A DNA stretch of 64,000 bases from Flavobacterium sp. LHD-85 (GCF_030929595.1 NZ_JAVFVR010000007.1:62001-126000), one strand, 5' to 3'; positions 19,968 through 30,000 are shown, counted from the stretch's first letter. Program-made: numbers and translations. Notes: generated by a model not told the origin, from the letters alone.

Positions 19968-20894
19968 ATGAAAGAATTAAGCGTAAATCATTTATTAGGA
20001 ATTAAATATATCAACGAAAATGATATTAACCTGATTTTTGAAACGGCAGATCATTTTAAAGAAGTCATTAATAGACCAATTAAAAAAGTTCCTTCATTAC
20101 GAGATATTACTATTGCCAATATTTTCTTCGAAAACAGTACCAGAACCAAACTTTCTTTCGAATTAGCGCAGAAACGTTTATCTGCTGATGTGATCAGTTT
20201 TTCTGCAGCTCAGTCATCGGTTAAAAAAGGAGAGACTTTGATTGATACTGTAAATAATATCCTTTCGATGAAAGTGGATATGGTTGTAATGCGCCACTCT
20301 AATCCCGGAGCGGCTTATTTTTTATCTAAAAATGTCAAAGCGAGTATTGTAAACGCTGGAGACGGCGCGCACGAACATCCAACTCAGGCTTTATTAGACA
20401 GTTATTCTATCAGAGAAAAATTGGGCGATGTTGCTGGAAAAAAAGTAGTTATTGTAGGCGATATTCTGCATTCGAGAGTGGCCTTATCTAACATATATGC
20501 TTTGCAGATGCAAGGCGCAGAAGTAAAGGTTTGCGGACCAAAAACTTTGATTCCGAGATATATTGAATCTCTGGGTGTTACAGTTGAACCGAATTTGCGA
20601 AAAGCCTTAGAATGGTGCGACGTAGCGAATATGCTTCGCGTACAAAACGAACGTATGGATGTGAATTTCTTCCCATCAACGCGTGAGTATGCACAGCAAT
20701 ATGGAGTAGACAAACCACTTTTGGATTCGCTAGGAAAGGAAATCGTAATCATGCACCCAGGACCAATCAATAGAGGAGTAGAGATTACTTCTGAAGTTGC
20801 TGATTCTGATCAGTCTGTGATTTTAAATCAGGTGGAGAATGGTGTGGCGATTAGAATGGCGGTTATTTATTTGCTGGCTTCTAAGATTCAATAG
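19968..20894 (+). CDS. pyrB: Aspartate carbamoyltransferase catalytic chain
   Basis: The 308-residue protein has all the main ATCase marks: the carbamoyl-phosphate loop STRTKLSFE (about 57-65), HPTQALLD (about 133-140), VGDILHSRVALSN, and the C-terminal MHPGPINRGVEI. It joins carbamoyl phosphate and aspartate in the second step of UMP synthesis. It follows pyrR by 105 bp. No pyrI regulatory chain is seen next to it. The length is normal. Confidence 0.96.
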   Translation: MKELSVNHLLGIKYINENDINLIFETADHFKEVINRPIKKVPSLRDITIANIFFENSTRTKLSFELAQKRLSADVISFSAAQSSVKKGETLIDTVNNILSMKVDMVVMRHSNPGAAYFLSKNVKASIVNAGDGAHEHPTQALLDSYSIREKLGDVAGKKVVIVGDILHSRVALSNIYALQMQGAEVKVCGPKTLIPRYIESLGVTVEPNLRKALEWCDVANMLRVQNERMDVNFFPSTREYAQQYGVDKPLLDSLGKEIVIMHPGPINRGVEITSEVADSDQSVILNQVENGVAIRMAVIYLLASKIQ

Positions 20895-21034
20895 TTTTTT
20901 AGTTTTCAGTCACAGTCGCAGTTTTCAGTTTTGAAATGAGTGTTACACTGAGCGTAAAACTTGAAACTTGAAACCTGAAACAAAAAAACTTATTAAATTA
21001 GCATAATCAAATATAAGCCCCTCAAAAATATAAA

Positions 21035-21367
21035 ATGAAAGTAGATCAAAAAGGACATACCGTTACGATTAAAGATACTCAAGGAGATGTAAACGCTTTC
21101 TTGGAAAAAGTGACGCAACAATTTAAAACCTTTGAAAAACAAAATATTATAATCGATTTATCAGCTGATTCTAATATTTCAGAGAATGATTTAAAAGCTT
21201 TTTTACCGCTTTCTAAAGCTCATAAAAAAGCAAAAAAATCGTTTGTAATTGTAGCTTCTGATCTTGATTTTAATGCTATTTCTGATAAATTAGCTGTTGT
21301 TCCTTCACTTTTGGAAGCTCATGATATTATCGAAATGGAAGAAATAGAAAGGGATCTAGGATTTTAA
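21035..21367 (+). CDS. STAS-like protein paired with ribonuclease Z
   Basis: This 110-residue cytoplasmic protein has the alternating beta/alpha pattern of a STAS or anti-sigma-antagonist domain (KVDQKGHTVTIKD, IIIDLSADSNIS, KSFVIVASD). No phosphorylatable Ser is in the usual DSxG context, so classical partner switching is doubtful. It lies just upstream of rnz, separated only by a repeat. As I recall this pairing recurs in Bacteroidota, which suggests a shared RNA-related role, but the function is not known. Confidence 0.7.
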   Translation: MKVDQKGHTVTIKDTQGDVNAFLEKVTQQFKTFEKQNIIIDLSADSNISENDLKAFLPLSKAHKKAKKSFVIVASDLDFNAISDKLAVVPSLLEAHDIIEMEEIERDLGF

Positions 21368-21372
21368 TATTG

Positions 21373-21457
21373 GTTTAATTGTTTATTCGTTTAACCGTTT
21401 AATCGATTTGATTAATTTTAACCGATTAAACGATTTACCAAATAAACGAATAAACAA
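21373..21457. repeat. CGTTTAATCG inverted repeat upstream of rnz
   Basis: The left arm (21373-21405) and right arm (21425-21457) are imperfect inverted copies, sharing ATTGTTTATTCG with its complement. The unit resembles the one at 19864-19949. A possible early ATG for rnz at 21408 falls inside it. Confidence 0.65.
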
Positions 21458-21461
21458 TAAA

Positions 21462-22367
21462 TTGAAACTAACTATACTTGGCTGTTATGCCGCAACTCCC
21501 AGAACGCTTACTAATCCGACTGCGCAGGTTTTAGAGATTAAAAACAGATTGTTTTTAATTGACTGTGGAGAAGGAACTCAGGTACAGCTTCGTAAAAACA
21601 AGATTAAATTTTCCAAAATTAATCACATTTTTATCTCACATCTTCATGGAGATCATTTGTTTGGATTAATAGGAACTATTTCCACTTTTTCGCTTTTAGG
21701 AAGAACCACAGATTTACATATTTATGGTCCGAAAGGAATTAAAGAATTAATCCTGATTCAGTTAAAACTTACAGAATCTTGGACTACTTATTCTTTGTTT
21801 TTCCATGAATTAGAATCGAATCAAAGTGAAATTATTTTTGAAGATAAGAAAGTTATTGTAAAAACAATTCCGTTAAAACATCGTGTTTATACGAATGGCT
21901 ATCTTTTTCAAGAAAAACCAGACGAAAGAAAACTTGATGTTGAAGCCGTTCAACACTATAATATTCATGTTGCCTATTATCAGAAAATAAAAAACGGAAG
22001 CGACATTAGGCTTGACGATGGAACTGTTGTTGAAAACAAAAAACTTACTTTTGATCCGCCACCAGCAAAAGGTTATGCATTCTGTTCTGATACAGTTTAC
22101 AACGAAGAGATAATTCCGATTATACAGAACACCGATATTTTATATCACGAATCGACATTTTTGGAATCTGAAGCAAGATTGGCAGAAAAAACACTCCATT
22201 CGACAGCAAAAGAAGCAGCAAATATTGCTTTAAAGGCCAATGTAAAGCAGCTTATCTTGGGGCATTATTCGACGCGTTATGATGGTTTGGAGCCATTTAA
22301 AAAAGAAGCAGAAGAAGTTTTTCCAAATGTGCTTTTGGCAGATGACGGGGTGAGTTTTGAGTTTTAA
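21462..22367 (+). CDS. rnz: Ribonuclease Z (tRNA 3' endonuclease)
   Basis: From a TTG start the product is 301 residues beginning M(L)KLTILGCYAATPRT, which is the usual N-terminus of this family. The earlier ATG at 21408 would add 18 residues encoded by a palindromic repeat and is unlikely. The metallo-beta-lactamase site is clear: SHLHGDHLFG (about 62-71), CSDT near 206, and GHYSTRY near 272. RNase Z cuts the 3' trailer of tRNA precursors. The STAS-like gene upstream is probably co-transcribed. Confidence 0.93.
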   Translation: MKLTILGCYAATPRTLTNPTAQVLEIKNRLFLIDCGEGTQVQLRKNKIKFSKINHIFISHLHGDHLFGLIGTISTFSLLGRTTDLHIYGPKGIKELILIQLKLTESWTTYSLFFHELESNQSEIIFEDKKVIVKTIPLKHRVYTNGYLFQEKPDERKLDVEAVQHYNIHVAYYQKIKNGSDIRLDDGTVVENKKLTFDPPPAKGYAFCSDTVYNEEIIPIIQNTDILYHESTFLESEARLAEKTLHSTAKEAANIALKANVKQLILGHYSTRYDGLEPFKKEAEEVFPNVLLADDGVSFEF

Positions 22368-22454
22368 TCAAAGGTTTTGAGATGCTGAGGTTCTAAGGGA
22401 CTAAGTTTTGGTGTAGTTATTTCAAGTTTAAGGTGACGGAATCTTAATATATGA

Positions 22455-22539
22455 TTGTCACACTGAGCGAAGTCGAAGTGCTTTTTTTGAGTAGAACTTG
22501 CTTTGTAGATGTGGGCTTCGACTACGCTCAGCCTGACAA
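22455..22539. repeat. Inverted repeat of the GAGCGAAGTCGAAG type
   Basis: TTGTCACACTGAGCGAAGTC at 22455-22474 continues to 22481 and is answered by its complement at 22513-22539 (GGGCTTCGACTACGCTCAGC...). A fragment (TTACACTGAGCG) lies at 20943-20954. This lies between rnz and pdxH; no gene is present there. Confidence 0.8.
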
Positions 22540-22600
22540 ACTTGAAACCAGAAACAAAACAAATCTAAAATCTAAAGTCAACAATCTAAAATAATAAATC

Positions 22601-23245
22601 ATGAATGATTTAAGCAATTATAGAAAATCTTACGAGAAAAGCGAATTATTAGAAACTAATATTCCTGAAGATCCGATTAATCTTTTTAACCGATGGTTTC
22701 ACGAAGTGGAAGATTTTGGCGGAAGCGGGGAGGTGAATGCCATGACGGTTTCGACAATTGGATTGGATGGTTTCCCGAAATCGCGTGTAGTTTTATTGAA
22801 GAAATTTTCTGAGGAAGGATTTATATTTTACACCAATTATAATTCTGAAAAAGGGAAAGCAATAGAAGCTAATCCAAATGTTTGTTTGTCTTTTTTTTGG
22901 CAGGAAATGGAGCGTCAGGTTATTATAAAAGGAATTGCCCAGAAAACATCTGAAATTATTTCGGATAATTATTTTGACTCTCGTCCTGATGGAAGCAAAC
23001 TTGGAGCGATTGTTTCTCACCAGAGCGAAGTGATTCCGTCGAGAACATTTTTAGAAGAAAACTTAAAAAAACTAGAAGCTGAGTTTGAAGGAAAATCAAT
23101 TCCGAGACCTGAAAATTGGGGAGGATATATTGTGACTCCATTGCAAGTTGAATTCTGGCAGGGAAGACCAAATAGACTTCATGATAGGATTCGTTATACT
23201 AGCCAGTCAGATTTTTCTTGGAAGATTGAAAGGTTATCTTCGTAA
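22601..23245 (+). CDS. pdxH: Pyridoxamine 5'-phosphate oxidase
   Basis: The 214-residue protein matches PdxH over its full length: MTVSTIGLDGFPKSRVVLLK, FFWQEMERQVIIKG (FMN-binding region) and the C-terminal EFWQGRPNRLHDR with R-x-H. The enzyme makes pyridoxal 5'-phosphate from PNP or PMP using FMN and oxygen. It stands between intergenic repeats with no clear operon partner. Length and start are normal. Confidence 0.95.
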   Translation: MNDLSNYRKSYEKSELLETNIPEDPINLFNRWFHEVEDFGGSGEVNAMTVSTIGLDGFPKSRVVLLKKFSEEGFIFYTNYNSEKGKAIEANPNVCLSFFWQEMERQVIIKGIAQKTSEIISDNYFDSRPDGSKLGAIVSHQSEVIPSRTFLEENLKKLEAEFEGKSIPRPENWGGYIVTPLQVEFWQGRPNRLHDRIRYTSQSDFSWKIERLSS

Positions 23246-23304
23246 AAGTATTTTTACGTAGGAATTTTATATGTAAAATTAAAAAATTAGTGCATTTCAT
23301 CGAT

Positions 23305-23312
23305 TATTTTTG
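23305..23312 (+). promoter_or_regulatory. -7 box (TATTTTTG) of the CAP-domain gene
   Basis: An exact TAnnTTTG match about 107 nt upstream of the ATG implies a leader of about 100 nt. It lies in the right part of a loose GTGCA...TGCAC palindrome (23290-23314). Confidence 0.45.
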
Positions 23313-23418
23313 CACTTTAACGGTAAATTGAATACGTTTGGAATACAATAAAGCAAACGATATTTATTCAAAGATAAATTTAAAGGATTTGCCCCAACAT
23401 TTACTTTAAACCGCTAAA

Positions 23419-23937
23419 ATGCTGATGATTATGAAAAAGATTATGCGCACCATGTTGTTCATTGCGATTTTAGTCGCAATGAACGCATGTTCTGCTGACA
23501 CCGCCGAGGCAAGCTCGGATACTGCATCGCCAACAGAAGCGCTTGTTGCTAACTACACTTATAACGATACCGAAATAGAAACGATGAGGTTGATAAACGA
23601 ATACCGTGTGAGTATTGGTTTAAATGCTTTAGAAAGAATTAATCATATTTCTTATAAATGTGAAGAGCATAATAAATATATGATTGAGAATAATGTTGTA
23701 GATCATAACGATTTTGTTGCTAGATCTTCTAATATGACAAATGTATTGGGAGCGAAAAAAGTAGGAGAGAATGTTGCTTACAATTATAAAACTCCTGAGG
23801 CAGCAGTAAAAGCTTGGCTTGATAGCCCCGGTCACAAAGAGAACATAGTTGGCGATTATACTCATTTTGGATTATCTGTGACAACAGATTCTGCTACAGG
23901 AAAAAAATATTATACTAACATATTTGTTAAGCTTTAA
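23419..23937 (+). CDS. CAP-domain (SCP/PR-1-like) lipoprotein
   Basis: The 172-residue protein has a lipoprotein signal peptide (VAMNAC) and a CAP domain from about residue 50: ETMRLINEYRVSIGLNALE, HNKYMIENNVVDH, VGENVAYNY and AWLDSPGHKENIVG. These are the family's conserved His and Glu positions. Bacterial CAP proteins are exported and their targets are mostly unknown; some bind lipids or the cell wall. Several ATGs start in frame (23419, 23425, 23431); the one at 23431 (MKKIMRTMLF) gives the most typical signal peptide. Confidence 0.88.
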   Translation: MLMIMKKIMRTMLFIAILVAMNACSADTAEASSDTASPTEALVANYTYNDTEIETMRLINEYRVSIGLNALERINHISYKCEEHNKYMIENNVVDHNDFVARSSNMTNVLGAKKVGENVAYNYKTPEAAVKAWLDSPGHKENIVGDYTHFGLSVTTDSATGKKYYTNIFVKL

Positions 23938-23961
23938 AGATTTATTGAACAGGTTGGTTTT

Positions 23962-24036
23962 TTAAAAGTCGTTGCGATTCATAGAATTACAACGACTTTT
24001 TAAATTAAAAAAAGCTGCCTGTAGGCAGCTTTTTTT
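23962..24036. terminator. Two hairpins between convergent genes, the second a bidirectional terminator
   Basis: The first pairs AAAAGTCGTTG (23964-23974) with CAACGACTTTT (23990-24000). The second is AAAGCTGCC (24011-24019) and GGCAGCTTT (24024-24032) around TGTA, flanked by A and T tracts. The first serves the CAP gene and the second can end both the CAP gene and the reverse-strand operon. Confidence 0.88.
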
Positions 24037-24053
24037 CGTATGTTTTTTTAAGA

Positions 24054-25997
24054 TTATAATGCTGTAATAATAAATTCGCTTCGTCTGTTTGCCTGATGTT
24101 CTGCTTCAGTACATGGAACTCCGTCAGCACATTTGTTTACAAGCTCTGTCTCTCCGTAGCCTCTTCCAGTTAAGCGGTTTGGCGCAATTCCGTTTTTAAC
24201 GAGCCATTGTACAGTCGATTTTGCTCTTCGATCAGATAAAGCTTCGTTGTATTGGTGCGAAGCTCTGCTGTCTGTGTGCGAACGGATATCTAGTTTCATC
24301 GTTGGATAATCGTTCAAAACAGCCAGTATTTTTTCTAGATCTAAAGCGGCTTCTGTTCTAATGTTAGATTTATCTAAATCAAAATAAATCATTTTAATAC
24401 CAAAACATTTTCCTAAATCATCGCCCACAGTAACTTTACAAGTTGCTTTTTCCAGAGCAATCGGAAGGTTAGTTTTACCATTTGTTTTTTCAATAGTAAC
24501 ACTTAACTCTCTTGTTGTGTAGTCAGGTTTTTCGGCTCTTACATAATACGTTTTTCCGCATTCTACATCAAAGGTATATAATCCAGTACCATCGGCAACT
24601 GCAGAATTTTTTAGATTCATTTGATCATCATATAATGTAACTTTTGCTCCCGGAAGTGCAACTCCTGTTTCTGCGTCAGATATTATACCATACAGCTCTT
24701 GGGCACATTTAAGTCTTCTGGTTTCTAGAAATTTATAGATGTCATCAGATCCTTGTCCGCCATCTTTATTGGAAGAAAAGAAACCTCTTCTGGTTTCAGG
24801 ATCAATAATATAAGCAAAATCATCTTTTGGAGAATTGACATCTGCTCCTACATTTTGGATTTCGCTTATTTTTCCATTTTTATCAATGTTGGCAACAAAG
24901 ACGTCTAAACCTCCTAAGCCAGGATGTCCGTTAGAAGAAAAGTATATCTCGTTTTCAGAAGTTAAATAAGGATATGTTTCTTTTCCTTCTGTATTAATTG
25001 TATTTCCGAGATTTTCTGGAGGACCATAGCCACCGTTAGCGTTGATGCTTACTTTATATAAATCGGATTCTCCTATAGAACCAGGCATGTCGGAAGCAAA
25101 ATATAGTGTTTTTTCATCTGGACTAAGAGCTGGGTGAGCCGTACTATAATTATTGCTATTGAAAGGCAGCTCAGTAATATTGGTCCATTTATTATCTTTT
25201 CCCAGCTCTGCTTTGTAAAGTTTTACTAATGTGACTTTGCCTTCGTCTTTTCCTTTTTTACCATCAATAAAGTTATTTCTTGTAAAATAGACTGTTTTTC
25301 CATCTTTTGTAAAAACTGGAGAAGCCTCATGAAATCGGGTATTAATAGCCGATTTAAATTTGTTTACTTTAGATGTACCGCCCGTTGCAGGGTCTAAATC
25401 GGCATCATAAATATTTGTAAAATATTCGCCTGTCCATTTGTGTTTGCGTTTTATGAAATTTCCAGTATCTCTTGCAGAGGCAAAGTAAATTTTGTTATTG
25501 TAAACAAATGAACCGTAATCTGAGTACCTACTATTTATGCCTGCATCTTCTATCTGGTACCTCCCAGAATTTTCTTTTATCTTGTCCATATAGTTTGCAT
25601 TTTCTTTATAGAGCTTTCCCCTATTGTCATTTTTTGAAATGGCATTAAAATCGTCCAAAAGCTTATTGGCTTTAGCCATATCACCAGTTGATTTTAGGGA
25701 TTGCGCATATCGAAAATAGTATTCTGGTTCGGGATTTGGATTCATTGCAAATAATTCGCCGTACCATTTAGCCGCGTTTTGAAAATCTGAATTAAAATAA
25801 TAGGCATTTCCCAGTTTTTTAAACATGTCTTCAGATTTGTAGCCCTTATTGGCAACTTTTTCATAAATTTTTATTGCATCTACGTAGGCATAGCCATCAT
25901 ATTTTTTGTCTGCAGCATTTATTTTTGACTGCTGAGCATAACAGCTAAATGAAAAAGCGCCTATAATTGTAACGAAAAGTAGTGTATAGTTTTTCAT
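24054..25997 (-). CDS. OmpA-family protein with TPR, PD40 and carboxypeptidase-regulatory domains
   Basis: The 647-residue protein has a signal peptide (ending about CYAQQ), TPR-like helices (about 30-140) and PD40 beta-propeller repeats (about 150-425; YFASARDTG, VYFTRNNF, LYFASDMPG, IYFSSNG). A CarboxypepD_reg-like domain (about 432-515) precedes a C-terminal OmpA domain (about 530-647; YFDLDKSNIR, SHTDSRAS, NRRSEF) that would bind peptidoglycan. The layout is like PorE of the type IX system. It is the last gene of an adhesin and PorP/SprF operon (12-bp gap), so it probably anchors this outer-membrane module to the cell wall. Confidence 0.9.
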   Translation of the reverse strand: MKNYTLLFVTIIGAFSFSCYAQQSKINAADKKYDGYAYVDAIKIYEKVANKGYKSEDMFKKLGNAYYFNSDFQNAAKWYGELFAMNPNPEPEYYFRYAQSLKSTGDMAKANKLLDDFNAISKNDNRGKLYKENANYMDKIKENSGRYQIEDAGINSRYSDYGSFVYNNKIYFASARDTGNFIKRKHKWTGEYFTNIYDADLDPATGGTSKVNKFKSAINTRFHEASPVFTKDGKTVYFTRNNFIDGKKGKDEGKVTLVKLYKAELGKDNKWTNITELPFNSNNYSTAHPALSPDEKTLYFASDMPGSIGESDLYKVSINANGGYGPPENLGNTINTEGKETYPYLTSENEIYFSSNGHPGLGGLDVFVANIDKNGKISEIQNVGADVNSPKDDFAYIIDPETRRGFFSSNKDGGQGSDDIYKFLETRRLKCAQELYGIISDAETGVALPGAKVTLYDDQMNLKNSAVADGTGLYTFDVECGKTYYVRAEKPDYTTRELSVTIEKTNGKTNLPIALEKATCKVTVGDDLGKCFGIKMIYFDLDKSNIRTEAALDLEKILAVLNDYPTMKLDIRSHTDSRASHQYNEALSDRRAKSTVQWLVKNGIAPNRLTGRGYGETELVNKCADGVPCTEAEHQANRRSEFIITAL

Positions 25998-26009
25998 GAT
26001 ACCTTATTT

Positions 26010-26927
26010 TTAGAAGAAACGAGGAGTTGTCATTTTGCCTTTGTTTGAGAAGAATTCATAACGCAGGAATATCTCATGTGAACCTGAATTGTAATTATTT
26101 AAATTGGTGGTTTCTCGATCGTAGCCGTACCCTAAATAAAGTCCGTCTGTAATCTGAAATCCTACCATAGCACTTAAAGAAGCGCTCCATCTATAGGCTG
26201 CACCAAGCATAAATTTATCATAGAACATGAAATTGGCAGATAAGTCTACCTGAAGCGGTGCCCCTTGAACCATTTTGGCTAAAATGGCGGGTTTAAATTT
26301 TACATATTCGTATTTGTCAAGATTGAATACATAACCTCCCATTAAATAATAATTGATTTTGTCTTTAAAAATTGCTACATCATTATCGTCGTAACGATTC
26401 GTTTCAATAAAATTAGGAACAGACAAACCAATATATGCTTTGTTAGAATGCCAGTAAACTCCAGCACCCACATTTGGAGAGAATTTATTATTTAAATCCT
26501 GAAACTGAGGATCTCCTTGATCTGCAGGATTTAATTTTGTAACATCTAAATTGAAGATGTTTGCAGTTCCTTTAATACCAAATGAAAGTTTAAAATCGGC
26601 AGATGTTTGTATTGTATATGAAACATCGACTGAAATGTTGTTTTCATTTGTTGGCCCAATTTTGTCATTTACTAATGAAGCGCCTACACCTAGTTTACTA
26701 TTATTTATAGGAGAGTTAACTGAAAAACTGCTTGTTTCTGGTGCTCCGTCAAGACCAACCCATTGGGTGCGGTAAAGACCAAAAATACTAAGTGCTCCAC
26801 GAGAACCTGCATAGGCAGGATTTATATTTATTGTGTTATACATATACTGTGTATACTGTGCATCTTGCTGTGAATACCCTGAACATGTAACTAACAGAAT
26901 GACGAAGAAAAATAATTTTGTTCTCAT
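26010..26927 (-). CDS. PorP/SprF family outer-membrane protein
   Basis: The 305-residue protein has a signal peptide (ending about GYSQQ) and the family start QDAQYTQYMYNTININPAYAGSRG, followed by a beta-barrel pattern and a C-terminal EIFLRYEF strand. PorP/SprF proteins help T9SS substrates with type B tails to reach and stay on the cell surface; SprF serves the adhesin SprB in gliding F. johnsoniae. The gene follows a giant type B adhesin and most likely serves that protein. Confidence 0.93.
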   Translation of the reverse strand: MRTKLFFFVILLVTCSGYSQQDAQYTQYMYNTININPAYAGSRGALSIFGLYRTQWVGLDGAPETSSFSVNSPINNSKLGVGASLVNDKIGPTNENNISVDVSYTIQTSADFKLSFGIKGTANIFNLDVTKLNPADQGDPQFQDLNNKFSPNVGAGVYWHSNKAYIGLSVPNFIETNRYDDNDVAIFKDKINYYLMGGYVFNLDKYEYVKFKPAILAKMVQGAPLQVDLSANFMFYDKFMLGAAYRWSASLSAMVGFQITDGLYLGYGYDRETTNLNNYNSGSHEIFLRYEFFSNKGKMTTPRFF

Positions 26928-27021
26928 AGTAGATTTTATTTAATAATTACTATTGACTATTTAAATCATTGAATTTCAATGTGTTCTATTCAAAATTAAT
27001 CAAATTTTTCGGATTTTTTTT

Positions 27022-27056
27022 AAACACCTTGTAAGCTAGTTGCTTACAAGGTGTTT
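27022..27056 (-). promoter_or_regulatory. 15-bp perfect hairpin between the adhesin and SprF-like genes
   Basis: AAACACCTTGTAAGC and its exact complement surround a 5-nt loop. On the coding (reverse) strand the stem is followed by A residues rather than T residues, so it is not a standard terminator there. It may protect or end part of the adhesin message and set the ratio to the downstream genes. Confidence 0.6.
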
Positions 27057-27062
27057 TAATTA

Positions 27063-30000
27063 CTATTTGGATAGATATAAATATCCGTCTAATTTATGTT
27101 CTTGAACATTGTTGTTTCCATCCAGAGATTTATAGTTAATAATGTAAAAATAAGTTCCAGTTGGTAGTCCATCAGATTGCTTAACAGTTGTTCTTCCTCT
27201 TGAAGTTCCATCAAAAGCATTTGTTGTATTATTGTAGTTCGTAGTTTCAAAAACTAAAACTCCCCAGCGGTTATATATTTCGACAGAATTGCCTGGATAA
27301 CAAGTTGTGTCATCGATATTGTCAATTTTGAAGAAATCGTTTATGTTGTCGCCATTTGGAGAAAAAGCATTATGTACTAAGACATTACCACAAGCTAGGA
27401 CTCTACAATCATCATTGATTTCCATGTTTAATACTATGCTTCTTGGGCATCTTTCATCAGCTATAATGTATTCAAAAGTATAATTGCCCAGTGCTAAACC
27501 AAAAGGATTAAGAATTCCACCCTGTAAGGCATTAGTATTGCTTCTATCCTGCCAAACTCCTGTTAAAGGACTTCCTTCTGGAAGTAGGTTGCTCAAGTTT
27601 ATCAGTGTTGAATCATCTGTACAAGCTGTACTTGTGGTTTCAATAACACCCTGAGGCAGTACTATAATAGTAACAGTTGCAGAATCGCAATTTTCAGAAC
27701 TTAATTTATCACAGATGGTATAGCTGTAAGTGTAAGTGCCAGCAGGTGTTAAGCTAGATACATTTACGTTTCCAGAAGCATCAACTGTAATGTTTGGATC
27801 AGTTTTAGTATTATTTCCTTCAGTAAGAAGTGTAAAGCTTACTAATTCTAATGTTACAGGAGTTCTTCCTTTCAAATCATTGCTTAATATATTGCCTACA
27901 AGTCCAAAAGAGTTACATCCGATATTACTGTAGGTGTCATCATTTGCAACTACACGGGAAATAATAGTAACAGTTACTATAGCAGTATCACAATTTCCAA
28001 AATCGGCTTTTTCGCAAATTTGGTAAGTTAATGTGTACGTTCCACCTTGCGTATTCGGTGCGACATTTACAGATCCGTCAGGGTTTAATGTTAATGAACC
28101 TGTTGGGTCGGCAACAGCAGTTGTCAATGTAACATCATTTATGTTTACTGTAGAGCCATTTAATGTGTCATTAGTTAAAACATTAATTACATTAGTTTGC
28201 CCTGAGTCTCCAATTATTGGTGCAGGAGTATCATCATTGGCTACTATAGCAAATGTTGGTCTAGCAGTACAGAAAGGATCTGCAGGAGGATAGCTAACAG
28301 TGATAGTCTGACTAGGATTTAGAGATAAGGTCACATTTGCAGTTGGACGTAATTTTTCGAATCCGTCAGCTCCTTCAATCCATCTATTGTTTTCAAAAAT
28401 CCAGCCTGGCCAGTCAATTCCTTTTCCTTGATCATCTACCACAGCTCCAGGCCATAGTACACGTCCGTTTAATGGCAGATCAGTCATTGTTGTTACTACA
28501 TTGTTATTGCTATCTGCCCACGCAATGGTCACGCCATTTATAGGAGTAAAGTTTCCTGGTGTTACTGTATAATCAAGATAAGGAACATCGTTTACGCATA
28601 TTGATGTAGCAGTAACGGTCATTACTGGAGCTTCTATTGTAACTGTAATAGTTGCAGTGTCGCAGTTATCTGTCTGATCAGCTTCGCAGATTTGATATAC
28701 CATTGTTAATGTTCCTACTGGAGCATTTGGCAATACATCAACTGAACCATCAGCATTTAATTGTAAAAACTCGTTTGGTGTTACAGTTGTTATGATTACA
28801 TCAGATGCAGTTATCGGATTTCCTTCTAAGGTATCATTTGGCAATACATTTAATACATTAGTAGTAGTATGGTTTACACCTGCAATCGGGCCTGCGCTGT
28901 CATCATTAGCCACAATGTCTTTGTATTCTTTACAGCTTACTCCGAAATCAAGATCTAAATGAACTAAATCTTCTGGTGTAACTGTAACGACATAACCGCT
29001 ATCTGTTGTTGTTTTACAAACTGTATGCAACTGTGCTTTACTTGTTTTTCCAGCTATGTTTTTAGCAGACATTGAAGGAATAACTTTTACCAAGCCAGTA
29101 AATCCTAAGTTTGCAGCCATAGTGTCGAAATTTGCATCTCTTACCAGTTTTACTGTATATTGTCCATAAGGATTTTCACTTTCTGGGCGGTCTCTCCAGT
29201 ATCCTGCAATTCCTATAATAATATCTTTGTGGTATCCATTTGGACCATCAACAATTACATTTGGACTAAGTGCATTTCCGAAACCACCAGCATTTAACTC
29301 ACCAACATTTAGAGGGCCGGCAAAGCTTCCGTCTCCGTTAAGATCTATCCATTCCCATTGGCTATAGTCAACAGCTCCATTTGAGTCTGGAATGTTTTTG
29401 GTAACAGCACCATCGTTATTAGCGTCGTACCATTCATCTTGAATTCCGTTGCTATTGGTATCGTACCAAACATAATCTCCAAGAACAGGAAGTGTTGAAG
29501 CTCCGTATTGGAAGTTATGAACTTGGAAAGCACACTCTTCTAGAGTAGTAAAGAATAAGCTAGAATCAATAGGGTATAATTGATATGCACTATTTAAATT
29601 AGCATCTTGTACTTGTACCAAATAACTTCCGGCTGGCATTCCTGTGAAACTGTACATTCCGTCTGCACCTGTAATACGCATTTGTATTGGTCCTGTAGTT
29701 GTTCCCTGAGGAATCAATGTTACAGGTACGTTTGCAAGAGGAGTGTTAGTATCTACATTTATGATTTGGCCAGATATTTTAACTCTATAATTTGGCTCTG
29801 TAATTACCACTGTTGCAGTTGCTGTACAAATTTCATTTTCAGTATTTACTGAAGATGTTGCAGTAAGTGTATAGGTTCCAGCTGGCAGATTAGTATTTCC
29901 AACTACCTCATTGTTTTGATTGGTAATAACTACAGTAGCTCCAGGAGTGCTGGTAACTGCAATTGAACCGTCGCTTTCTCCTTGGCAGCTTACATTTGTA

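Noticed and set aside
27736..29852. Several plus-strand frames inside the adhesin gene
   Set aside because: They are antisense shadows of the repeat protein and lack typical protein composition.
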